64,000 nucleotides of DNA, taken from positions 211,544,001-211,608,000 of the forward strand of contig JBITNC010000001.1 of the NCBI GenBank assembly GCA_050084985.1, in the 5' to 3' direction. This DNA is from Nageia nagi (taxonomy: Eukaryota; Pinophyta). The notes beneath the pieces were generated by a model that ran no database searches, was not told where the DNA came from, and worked only from the letters and a program-made list of their open reading frames with translations. A program made the translations under genes and the position numbers. Positions 24,050-34,250 of the stretch are shown here, in pieces; position 1 is the first letter of the stretch; the number at the start of each line of letters is the position of its first letter.

Positions 24050-25291
24050 TTGGGTCTTTAAGAAGCTCTTTGTCACATGTGGCAGGATTTGTTACTACTC
24101 TTCATCTTCCTCTTGTAAGTGTTACATACACTTCTTCATGAAAAATTACATTGACATGTTGCTCTTCCCCTATATCTTTAACTTTGGTAGGACAAATATA
24201 GAACCCATCCTCTATAAGCCTTTGTATTTTGTTTCTTAGGCCTCCACACCCATTAGTGGAATTCCCCTTGGTTTGATGATATTCACAATATCTATCTTCC
24301 TTGTACCATGTTGGCTTCTTTACTGATTCATCTTCCTCTCATTTAGGTAAAGGTTATAATAGTCCCTTAACCATTAGATCTTTCAAGATAAATCTAGGAC
24401 GTATAAGGAAATTTATGAATTTCCTTTTTTTCTTTTCATCTACCTTTTCTACCACATGAATGGATTTATCTTTCTTTGGTGATTGTAGCTACTTATCCTT
24501 GGCCTTAGGTTTATCATCATCTCGATATTTCATAAGCCCTAATTTCATGAGGACTTTTTCTTTTTCCAATAGCTTATATGTCATATTAAAAAATGTTATA
24601 TGTGTATAATCAATGACATAAGAGTATATGGATAATAAGATAGCATCCTTGAAAATATTATTTACCTCTTTTTCTATGATCTTTATTTTGATTTGCTACC
24701 ATGTTTTCTTAAACTGTATAACAAACCTTTCAATATTTTCATTACTGTCTTGCCTCATAGCACATAGATATAAAACCATGGTTTCATGCTTAATGTTATG
24801 CTTATATTATTATAGAAATAAGTTAATTCTTGAAATGATGTAACTAACGTTTTAGGTAGAGAATAGAACCATTCGTGAGCCTCTCCTTCCAAACTATGAT
24901 GAAAGAACTTCACCTATAATCTCAAATCCACACTGATTTTGAGCTCACACTCATTTTCAAACCATTGGAAATGTCTCCTGGGATCTCCCTCCCCACTAAA
25001 CTTACAAAATTTAAGATCTTTATAATCTGATGGTGGCATGCATAAATGGATCTCATCGCATAGAGGGCTACTAAAATCAATTGAATTATCTGGTTGAACT
25101 GATCCTCTTGCTAGTTGATTAATCTATCTTTGCATTCCCTCAATAGTAGCTTGAATGTTATCATTGATACTTCCATCATCATGGTTAGCTCCTTCATTAG
25201 ATGCTTCTAGTCCATCATGTTGAATATCTCCCAAGATTTCATCAAGATCTCTTCATAAAAGACTTCACAAGAATACTCTTAACTGATCCAT
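24050..25291 (-). pseudogene. gag: gag of nested Tat element
   Basis: An ATG at 25291-25289 opens MDQLRVFL. The core reads YKDLKFCKFSGEGDPRRHFQ, WFENECELKISVDLRL, a stop, VKFFHHSLEGEAHEWFYSLP, the retrotransposon gag signature. Close to 24290-24200 a zinc-binding-like YCEYHQTKGNSTNGCGGLRN appears, with GH changed to GN. The stretch between is full of stops. The product would form the particle shell. Confidence 0.78.
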
Positions 25292-25368
25292 GTCTGAAAA
25301 CAACTCAAAAAATCGCTTATTAGTTCTAACTAAAACCATAGGGTTTTCACACAACTACTTATGTTTCA

Positions 25369-25386
25369 TATCAGGTTCACCAAAAA
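25369..25386 (-). other. Putative primer-binding site of nested element
   Basis: Minus strand TTTTTGGTGAACCTGATA directly follows the 5' LTR end (TGTAAACA). It is nearly the same as the site in the outer element, which supports common ancestry. Confidence 0.55.
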
Positions 25387-26164
25387 TGTTTACAAATAAA
25401 AGTGTATTCAACAATGCAAATAAATGAATATCTACAATCTTGAAAGATACATATATCTATTTGTAAATTTTGAGCTAATGGATAGCAATTTTTAACAAGA
25501 CAAGTTGATATAGAAGATAATGAATAACTAGAATCAAAATGATATTACTAAATAAGATTGAATTTATGTACTTACCTTATAGAATGTACCTGATATTGAT
25601 GAATGAAAGATAGTGAAAAAGCCTCAACAACTAATGAAGTCTACATCCAAAGTCATAGAGCAAGGTAATCCAAAAAGAGGATTGCAGGTGGTCTATTGTA
25701 TGCTCGAAAGGAGCATTGATGGTATGCTTTCATCTACAAAGGAGCACAAATGATCTTCATTAGATGATAGTTCATTTTGAACTAACTTTGTGCCTCCACA
25801 TAGACTCTCAATGGTCTCAATTTGATACTCAAATAAGCTTAGAATTGTCAGAACACTTGCATAAGGAAGTACATAAACCCAACCTTGAATGGCAATGTCA
25901 AGAGACACCTAAAAGATTGCCATCATCAAGACTAGATATGGGATCATGTATCTCCTTGATGTGGACTTGCTATTAGATCCCTATTTATATAGATAATAAT
26001 ATGACCTACTCCTTAGGTTGACATGTACCTACATAACAAGAATATAGTAAGTCGATGATATATATTGATCATATCCAAAATATCATTAATATTCTTGAAC
26101 TAGATATATAAGTGTGGGCACATATGTATTAAATTAATACATAAATTAATTTTAGGTGATAACA
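25387..26164 (-). repeat. 5' LTR of nested Tat element
   Basis: In minus orientation TGTTATCACCTAAAATTAAT to TTATTTGTAAACA; full-length match to 17783-18570 with a small deletion near 26120. Open frames on both strands here are shadows. Confidence 0.88.
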
Positions 26165-26249
26165 CATATAATGTCCATAATTGAAGGTAAAGTAGAATGT
26201 AATCTAATCAATGTTGTGCATCTAGAAAAATTTTATGTCTGATATTTTT

Positions 26250-27137
26250 CATAAAATCATGCATTTCTCTCTTTTTTATACAAACATTTCAGGTAAATAA
26301 TGTTATAACTTGGCAACATTGTTACATTCCTAGCGATGCTGCTAGATTAAGTTGATCAAAAAAGTCCAAAATTTTGATCATTTCTTCCTAATCATGGTAA
26401 ATCAATGAAAAAAGAAATTTCTTTTCTTTTCTCTCATTTCTTTTTTATAAAAAATTTCTTATCAATAATGCTTATCAAAACATATCAATATGGTATTTTT
26501 TATTTGTTCATATCAATGGCCTCCTTTATGAGGAAGGGGCACTCTTATCATTAAATCCATGGCAACATGGTGGCTTGGGAAACCAAGTTGGTCATTCTTA
26601 TCATTTGACACCTTTATAAGAAAGGGTTAATCTTATCAATTGGTACCTTTGTAAGGAAGCGCCATTCATATCAAAATCCATGGCAACATCATGGCTTTAG
26701 AAACTAAGTTAATCAATCTAAACTGGTTATCATCTCCTTCATCTTGGTGGATAAGTCACCAAGGACAAGTTTGCTTTTCTTATCATACTTGTTATCATCT
26801 CCTTCATCTTAGTGGATAAGTCACCAAGGTTAGGTCTGCTTTTCATATCATACTTTCCATATCATGATGTTTAATGTTTATATTTAACATATATCACACA
26901 AAAATATTTCTTTTTAAGCTCTTTTTAGGTACCTCTTTCTTTTCCTTAGATTGCTCTTATGATGAGAGGTCCATCATGTAACTCCCTAGTCAAAGAGGGG
27001 TATAACATAAGAAAAAATTGGGGCATCTAAAGCTACCTCCATGACACAACTTTTTAGTGAGTACTTTCTTACTTTTCTTGTTATACTTTAAATTCATGCT
27101 TCAATTTTCTTTTATCTCAAAATTATCAAGACATATT
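26250..27137 (+). other. 3' untranslated region of outer Tat element with tandem repeats
   Basis: No coding frame. Two nested tandem duplications are visible: a 121-bp unit starting AAATCCATGGCAACAT at 26553 and 26674, and a 65-bp unit starting TTATCATCTCCTTCATCTT at 26727 and 26792. Both end with TATCATACTT-like text. This is the hypervariable repeat-bearing 3' region typical of Tat elements. Confidence 0.7.
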
Positions 27138-27151
27138 CAAAGTGGGGCATT
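27138..27151 (+). other. Polypurine tract of outer Tat element
   Basis: CAAAGTGGGGCATT directly precedes the 3' LTR start TGTTAACACC; the purine run AAAGTGGGG with CATT is a common gypsy plus-strand primer form. Confidence 0.7.
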
Positions 27152-27802
27152 TGTTAACACCTAAAAAAGAATTTTATTTTAATTAAAATAACCTTTTATA
27201 TATTTGAAATAATTTATTAAATAAATGCTCTTTTCATGTGAACTCTCATCTACCTTTATATTTTGTAGTAATAGGTTAGCTCGACATCACAATAAGCCTA
27301 AGAAGGAGCCATAGCACTAGAACTATTTCCTATAAAGGTGGAGGGCTTATGCATGATCAAATATATGACATGACATGATATAATATCAAATCTTACAACT
27401 CTATATTTTGTTATACTTTGATCTTTGCATTCCTATGATCTTTCATCCCTTCATGAGCAATATTCCATACATCAAGGGTGGGATCAAGATATTGACCAAA
27501 AAGGTAAGGCATTCTATAATGGTAATCAGGTGATGTCATTGGGTTTTCAATGCTATCATTGGCTTGAGGGTGGATTGGTGGCTCCATATTTCAGGGAAGT
27601 TCATCATTCATCCTCTTTCAATTGAATTTCACCTTTGTTCATTATCACAGGTTTGTAGCTTCAGTAGATCCAATTTTGATAGATTAAGGTTAATTCTGTC
27701 ATTTTCATGTTTCATGTCATTAATTTTCTATTCTTTTATAGTTAATTGGCAAATTTAATTATTCTATAAATAAATTTAATAATTATTATTTTGGTTATAA
27801 CA
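27152..27802 (+). repeat. 3' LTR of outer Tat element
   Basis: Begins TGTTAACACC and ends GGTTATAACA; partner of 9646-10331. The two overlapping open frames inside are not genes. Confidence 0.87.
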
Positions 27803-27829
27803 CAATACATGGAGTAAGGCTCAAAATTG

Positions 27830-28860
27830 ATCTAATATGCAAATGGATAAAACTACACTAGAAGACAAAAGGAAACCTAAAAGTTATTGTGCTACCAAAC
27901 AATTATCTAATGTTTATCTTTAGCAATGTTAAGGATAGATACATGGTGTTGTGCACCCCTTGGTTCTTTGGAAGAAGGGGATTATTCTTGGAGATATAGA
28001 AACCTAGCTTCAATCCAAAGAAAGCTTATATAATGTAAGCTCCAATATTGGTGATGCTTCCAAAGCTTCCTTTTGATCTTTATCATCCTAAAGTATTTGT
28101 GGGAGTTACAAATTTGTTTGAAAAATTTGTTACAGTGGATGAATTCAAAAAACCTAGAACAAGGATGGTTGAAGTAAGATTATGTGAGATGGTTGAATTT
28201 GGTATGAAATTGCCAAAAACCATCACTTTGGATTATGAACATCTCAAATGAAGAGATATATGAACTCAAGTATGAATTCAATAATTATCTTTGTATGATA
28301 TGTAATCAAGTAGGTCATACAGCCAATACCAATTCAACAATACCCATAGTTACAGAGTGGAGATCGAAGCAAAGAAACTTAGAAAATACATAACAAATAG
28401 AGGAAGGAGAAATCCCCAGGAGAAGATGATAAAGATAACAATGGTAACTATGGAGATTAAGGAAGCAAATACACCTACCACAATTGTAGTGTTAGCTCTG
28501 CTAACTAAACACTAAGAGCTTAAAGGCCAAGAATTAAATTTAGATGGAAATGAACCCAATGCTCCAGAAGACTCAAAGGATTGACAAATAATGAAATCAA
28601 AGAAAAATAAGAGTCACAACAATAACTAGTCATCTAATTTGAGGAAGTATGTAATAAAAGAAACATAATGGAGAAATGAGAGCTTAAGAATAATTACCCA
28701 TAGGGAAAACAAGTATGTAGATTTTAGAGGCTTTCATGCCGAAAGGCCAAGCAATGGCAAAATAGGGAAGAAAGAAATGATAAAAGAAATTGTAGATGGA
28801 AAACAATCAACACTTGTTGGTTTGGGGAGAGAGTTTCTCCTCAAATATGGAAAGAAATAA
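27830..28860 (+). pseudogene. LINE ORF1-like protein (DUF4283 plus zinc knuckle), decayed
   Basis: Across two frames the sequence reads CTPWFFGRRGLFLEI, then KPSFNPKK, APILVMLPKLPFDLYHPKVF, VGVTNLFEKFVTVDEFKKPR, VEVRLCEMVEFGMKLPKTI and YLCMICNQVGHTANTNS. The order (PWxxGRRGL, WxPxFNP, xxWVRLPxLPLxxWxxxxL, a CCHC knuckle) matches the DUF4283/zf-CCHC_4 nucleic-acid-binding ORF1 of plant L1 LINEs. A short Lys/Glu-rich tail follows. Stops and at least one frameshift break it; the last knuckle Cys is missing. No LINE endonuclease or RT follows, so this is a fragment. It starts within about 30 bp of the outer Tat element and may have been its insertion site. Confidence 0.7.
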
Positions 28861-30000
28861 TAATATAAATAGTGGTAGGATGTTACCTAAATTGTTTTAA
28901 ATTTGTTAAATTTTTAGATTGGATCCTGTAGAAAAACCTCTGCCATTTTTTTGTTAATAAACTTACCCATATAAATATATATATATATTAATATATATTA
29001 TTGTATATTATGCAAATAAGATCGTTTATTCCATTATTTTAAAAATACTACATATTTTAATTTAGAATATAATAAACTAAATATCAAATTTATATTCTAA
29101 ATAAAATAAAATAAACTTTTTTTAATTTTCTTTATAAATATAAAGTACTATATATAAAATAGTTATTTTAATATACCAAAAACATTGCACAAAACACTAG
29201 GTCTTACATTTTCAAAAAATATATGTGGTAAACATAAACAAGATAGAATATTAAAATCATAACCTTTTTAGTTTTATTTATTTCATATTTTATTTCTCAA
29301 ATACAACAAATAAAATTTAGAAACAATAAATTCATTTTAAAATTTAATAGAAAGAATAATAAAATATTCTTTTAATTTATTATTCTAATTCATATCAAGG
29401 AAGGCTCCACCCTCTTAGATATCCTACATTTGAAGAAGACTTCAATCTCTTAATAATGTTTTGTTCCTCCAAATTGGTTATCATCATTTCGAAACTCTAG
29501 ACATTTATTTATAAGTGTTTCTCTAAGGTTAAAGTTTCTATCTTTTTAGATTTTTCTATTTTTCATTTAAGATGAGTTTTAGATAAAAATTAAAAATAAA
29601 ATGTTATCTTTTAATTGATGTATGATAATTTCAAATTTTCCAATATTTCTTTTATTTATATTTTGACTTTTCTCTTAAACATTCTTTCTAAATTAGTGTT
29701 TACAACTCATTTTCTATATAATTAATCTCACAATTAATTATATACAATGTATAATAAATAATAACAATAGTTAATCAACTATCCAATTGAAATTATCTTT
29801 TCACTGTAAGATAAGTGAGATGTATTTTAGCTTCTAATTACGCCGAGAGGCGTTTCTACAGCTGCAGCATGGGGGTGGAGTGGGGAGCAAAATGTCGTAT
29901 GTGAGTCTGTCCGTTAAACAATTGGCGGGAAAATAATTTTTTTAAAATTAAAATTATATAGCCAACTAAAATATTAAAAGAGAACACTATTTATATCCTG
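28861..30000. other. AT-rich non-coding stretch
   Basis: Nothing gene-like. A TA dinucleotide run (ATATATATATATATTAATAT) lies near 28976-29000. Confidence 0.5.
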
Positions 30001-30043
30001 AAGGACCTCTGCTCCCCCTTGTGAATCTAGTCATATAAGATCC
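30001..30043. repeat. Left arm of inverted repeat flanking the bHLH pseudogene
   Basis: AAGGACCTCTGCTCCCCCTT followed by GTGAATCTAGTCATATAAGA; its reverse complement, with about four differences, occurs at 31207-31248. Confidence 0.75.
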
Positions 30044-30173
30044 CTCTAGCTCCTACGAAAAATTTTTAAAATCCAAGAACAGTGCATCATTTAAGTCTTC
30101 TGAAATTGTTTCCTTTCTTTATTAAATCTGCCCTCAACTCACTTTCTTCTTTACATTCAATCGAAACCTAATA

Positions 30174-30998
30174 ATGTCAAGAGATCTCTATAGGCTTTGT
30201 TTTTCTCCTTCACAATTGCCAGGCAATCCTTGTGATTTCAATTGGGATGACCTTTTGCAAAACCCAAACGAGGAGAAGGTATTCTGCGCAGAGGTGGATA
30301 AGAAGTGCACAAGGAATTAGAGCATTGTCCTCACTAAGAAAAAGAGAAGAAAAACAATGAGACAATTTTATTCCATTTTACAGTCCCTGCTTCCGTTTTC
30401 CACCAAGAGTAATCTCAAGGTATTATAAATTTTCTTAAAAATTTATTGCCTATGTTTTTAGGCTCTTCTGACTGTGAAGAAGCTTGTGGTATTTCTTTCA
30501 GGTCACAAGAGTATGCTTAATCGAAGAAACTAGTAAATATATTAAAGAACTCCAGAATGAAGTCCAACGGTTACAGAACAAGAAGAATCAGATACTATTG
30601 CATAAGAAACATAACCCCACATTGCATTTAAATAGCGAAGCTACCATAAGTGTGGGTATTGATATTTATAGTGATGAGGAGGTGATAATAAGAATTACAG
30701 CTTCGAGAATGCCACGCTGTATTTGGCGGATTTACTAAGAGGTCGAAGCCCACAATCTAGATATAGAGAGCACAGATGTTTACAAGGGGCAATCCTTTGT
30801 CTTTCTCCATATTCACGCCAAAGTAAATGGAAGCACATCCACAGGTTAACTTTACTTCTTTTTAGAGTGCTATGGCTTTTTTTTAACCCTCTTTCTCATT
30901 ACTGATATGCATGTGATGATGTACTGGACACAGTTGAGAGTGGGCAACGAATAGAACAGAAACGTTCTTTACAGGCAAGCTTGCAAAGTATTTACTAA
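30174..30998 (+). pseudogene. bHLH transcription factor pseudogene, three exons
   Basis: ATG at 30174 opens MSRDLYRLCFSPSQLPGNPC. Exon 1 (30174-30419) ends in helix 1: KKKRRKTMRQFYSILQSLLP. An 82-bp GT-AG intron (30420-30501) follows in phase 0. Exon 2 (30502-30844) gives the second helix VCLIEETSKYIKELQNEVQR, then a C-terminal ACT-like part with VGIDIYSDEEVIIRI, RIY, a stop, EVEAHNLDIESTDVYKGQSF. A second phase-1 intron (30845-30933) leads to a short last exon ending at TAA 30998. Such proteins dimerise and bind E-box DNA in the nucleus. Here two in-frame stops occur (before SIVLTKKKRR and after RIY), and the basic-region Glu needed for E-box contact is Lys. Length about 220 residues fits the family; the subgroup is unassigned. 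Confidence 0.8.
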
Positions 30999-31206
30999 TA
31001 TGGTGGTTCAAGGTAAAGTACAGCTACAAACAGTTGGAAGAAGCCAGGGGTCTCATCATTAAAAAGCACTTTTCGCTTTAAAATATTGTCAAATTGTTTA
31101 AAGTTTGCTATATAATGTAATATCATTCAAGGGTAAATAAGAAAAATGGTGCTCACAATATGTGAAATTACAAAAATGGTCCTTTAAAATTGTTACTTAT
31201 AAAAAT

Positions 31207-31248
31207 GGGGATTTTATGACTAGATTCATAAGGGGAGCAGAGGTCCTT
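31207..31248. repeat. Right arm of inverted repeat flanking the bHLH pseudogene
   Basis: ATGACTAGATTCATAAGGGG followed by AGCAGAGGTCCTT; pairs with 30001-30043. Just outside both arms there is also a direct repeat, ATTATATAGCCAACTAAAAT at about 29953 and ATTATATAGCTGACTAAAAT at about 31290. Confidence 0.75.
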
Positions 31249-31324
31249 CCATTAATTTGGTATAATGGGGATTTTATGATTAAGGAATGATTATATAGCT
31301 GACTAAAATACCAAGAAATGAGAT

Positions 31325-32790
31325 AGACACCTTGAAATGATATCTCTCGACATTTTTTGATATATAAGGGTTTATATCAAAGCTAGTTTAATAATAGATT
31401 TAATCTAAAATATCCATAAAAATATTAATAATTAATTTAGATAATTATTATTATTTAAACACTTGAACTAATAATAGTTATAATAACTATAATAATACTT
31501 ATTTAAAGTACCTAGGTTTAATCAATCATTTATTTTTAAACAATTAATTAATCAATTTACCGAGTTAGCCTCTTAATGTCACTATACCCTTATAACATTA
31601 GCTTGTTAGGGGTTTTCTTAGTGCACTAACTCACTTACTAAATTTTTTAAAGAAAATGTCAAGGCAACATTTATAAAATAAACACTTTCATAATACAATT
31701 CAGACAACACACCAAGAACACATTTCACACAAATTCCTAAGAGGCTTCCAATCCAGTTGCATGTCCTCATATCATGCATCTATATATGGTTTCTTACCTT
31801 GATGGTTGTCTAGTGTGTTTCACTTAGATCATTACAATCTTGAAATCACCACCAAAATATCATTTCTAATCCACTAACAAGTATCTCACCTTCATACATC
31901 TATTTTTGCATAGCATAACAAGTAACTTGGACTATAGAATGTATGATGATAATTAATATTATAGGATTAGTTTTCCAATATTCATCATAGGATAATCAAA
32001 TAGTTACATAACATGTATGTATTTTTATGTCAAAAGCATAAGTGTCTAACTCATAAACATAACATAGCAATAAAATATGATAAAAGAATTCATAATAGAT
32101 TCGATGCTTGTTAGAAGCAGATAAAATGGAGGTATTTGTTAACAAGTAAAGATCATAGTTAATTATTAATAATCCTAGAAAAAGGAACCTATGGATAGTT
32201 AAGATTAAAATAAATGCTTCAGAATACCCTTGAAGGATAAGAACTAGTAAAATATTCAAATCATAGTATTGGATTGTTATCATCCTTGGGCATAAGAATG
32301 CCTACTATTTACTAATGATCATTATAACCTTGTTAAATCACTTAGAACTTTTGAGGGATAATACATGTATGATGATAGCATGTAATATACATGTTGTGCC
32401 TACATAACACACCCCAAAATTTTTACAAATTTTGAGGACCCTATTTTGGCAAAAAGGAATTGCAACTCTTAAAAATGGTCTAGGATGAAGTAGATTGAAG
32501 AGACATACCACAAACCTAAACCTTGTCCCAACTTGATTAAGATGTTTCCACTAGTATTTTGTATAGGACAAGAGAACATAGTTTCAATTTTCTTGCAAAA
32601 ATCCTAAGTTTTATAAAGGTCACATATTTTTATCCTAATGCAAAAAGTCATCTTCCTAAAATTTACGACCCAAATATGATCTTGAAACACCATAGACATA
32701 AAACAATTAAGTGAATAAGACCATGATAGATCCCAATCATTTATAAGGTAATAAATAAGGCTTAAAAAGTAGAATTTGCAAAAAATATAA
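31325..32790. other. Non-coding AT-rich stretch
   Basis: Short minus-strand open frames (31996-32283, 32604-32807) show no domain and no coding-like conservation; nothing else seen. Confidence 0.4.
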
Positions 32791-34250
32791 AGTTTAGGCT
32801 TGGTCACATACTTTCACTAGGATGCAATTTGCATCACCTTCAAACTATGCAACCAAGGTATTACCTCTAAACCATGCAACCAAGGAATAATAAGATAATA
32901 GGATAATTGAAAGGTGAAACATGTCTCATGAGTTTAAAAAAGGAAGTTGGGATTTCATTTGAGAAAGAAAAAAACAAGTTTTTTAGGTGGTCACATGTTT
33001 TGAGGAAGATGGTCTAAGCAAGTCTTTTAAACTACACGACCAAGGTATCATGCCCAAAATATGCAACCATGATAGAATGAATTCCAAATCCTCCATTTAT
33101 CCACCAAAAGGATATAAAAAGAGGTCAAGACCATATTTGAGCAAAAAAATTATATCTTAGAGTGGTCACATATTTTGAGGAAGATGGAATAGGCATATCC
33201 CTTTAACTGTGTGACCAAGGCATCACGTCCAAAATGCAAGACCATGATAAAATGAACTCAAATTAGTTAGTTGCATATTTTGAGAAAGATGGATTAGGCA
33301 TGGCCATTCAACCATGTGAACAAGGCATACTGTATAAAATGTGCAACCATGATAGAATGAACTCAAATTAGTTGGTTGCATAATTTGAGGAATATGGAAT
33401 TGGCATTTCCCTTCAACCATGCAATCAAGGTATCATGTCCAAAATACACAACCATGATAGAATGAACTCAAATTAGTTGATCATATATTTTGAGGAAGAT
33501 GGAAAAAGCACATCACTTTAACTATACAACCATGGCATCATATCCAAAATATTGGACCATGATAGAATGAACTCAAATTAGTTAGTCACATATTTTGAGG
33601 AATATGAAAAATGAATGTCTCTTAAATTGTGCAACCAAGGAATAGTCACTAAATAGCATGAACAAGGCATAGTCACCAAATTGAACAATCAAGGCATACA
33701 TGGTAAACCATACAACCAAGATGAAAAGAGATTAGAATTGGCCAAAATTGATAAGTAGCCTCAAGGGCCTAAAAAAATAAAGAGGATTTATATTTTTTCT
33801 AGTTTTAAGCAATAAAAAGGTGCTCACATGATTCCACCATGATGCCATTTTCATATCCATGAAATTGAGAGACGAAGGTATGATTGATAAGCCATGTGAC
33901 TAAGCTAAAAGGTGATAGAATTAGCTAAAACTTGAAAAGTGGCCTTGGGGTACTGTAAAAACAAAGTGGCTTCATCTTTTTTCAAGCAATAATAAGCTAG
34001 TCACATGTTTCACTTGGGATGAGAAATGCATACTCTTTCAACCTTATGAATAGGGCATTCTCCTCAAACCGTGCAACCATGAGCAATTAGGCCTAAGGAA
34101 AGGTAAAATATTTATAAGTGTGAGATCATAACTTAGGGTTTTCCATAAGAAATTTTAGTGTATATTTTCACCCAAATAATGATGGCATAATCTCAAAACC
34201 AAGTGACCAATGCATGCCCATCAAAACATGTGACCTAACTACGAAGAGAG
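32790..34250. repeat. Degenerate repeat field around the 105-bp array
   Basis: GGTCACATxTTTxGAGGAAGATGG-like, CAACCAAGGxATCAT-like and TGCAACCATGATAGAATG-like motifs recur irregularly across the whole stretch (for example near 32805, 32990, 33830, 34000 and 34200), on either side of the regular array. No coding frame is supported. Confidence 0.65.
33166..33695. repeat. Regular tandem array, 105-bp period, 5 copies
   Basis: The landmark TATTTTGAG(G/A)AA occurs at 33171, 33276, 33381, 33486 and 33591, exactly 105 bp apart each time. Each unit carries CAAGGxATCAxGTCCAAAAT-like and ACCATGATAGAATGAACTCA, the latter near invariant, then AATTAGTTxGT. The constant spacing with base substitutions but no indels resembles a young satellite. 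The preceding landmark at 32996 is 175 bp upstream, with about 70 bp of extra sequence. An open frame on the minus strand repeats with the array and is not a gene. Confidence 0.9.

Larger units (their letters stand above)
17783..26164 (-). mobile_element. Nested Ty3/gypsy (Tat lineage) element on the opposite strand
   Basis: LTRs at 17783-18570 and 25387-26164 enclose a complete but decayed minus-strand gag-PR-RT-RH-aRNH-IN order, 8.38 kb in all. It sits in the last codons of the outer integrase: outer homology ends just before 17783 and resumes after 26164. Flanking pentamers are tatat (17778-17782) and catat (26165-26169), again a C/T difference. Its own PBS-like site, polypurine tract and 3' repeats are present. 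Better open frames than in the outer element agree with a younger insertion. Confidence 0.9.
9646..27802 (+). mobile_element. Ty3/gypsy (Tat lineage) retrotransposon, decayed, twice interrupted
   Basis: Two related LTRs (9646-10331 and 27152-27802) enclose, in order, a PBS-like site, gag, aspartic protease, reverse transcriptase, RNase H, a second archaeal-type RNase H, integrase, a long 3' untranslated region with tandem repeats, and a polypurine tract. The second RNase H after the usual one is the hallmark of the Tat/Ogre group. Flanking pentamers are taata (9641-9645) and caata (27803-27807), a target duplication with one C/T change. Excluding the solo LTR and the 8.4-kb nested element, the original element was about 8.7 kb. 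Every gene carries stops, so it is not autonomous. Confidence 0.88.

Noticed and set aside
33166-33695. CRISPR-like regular spacing
   Set aside because: Whole 105-bp units are repeated with no unique spacers; this is a plant-type satellite array.
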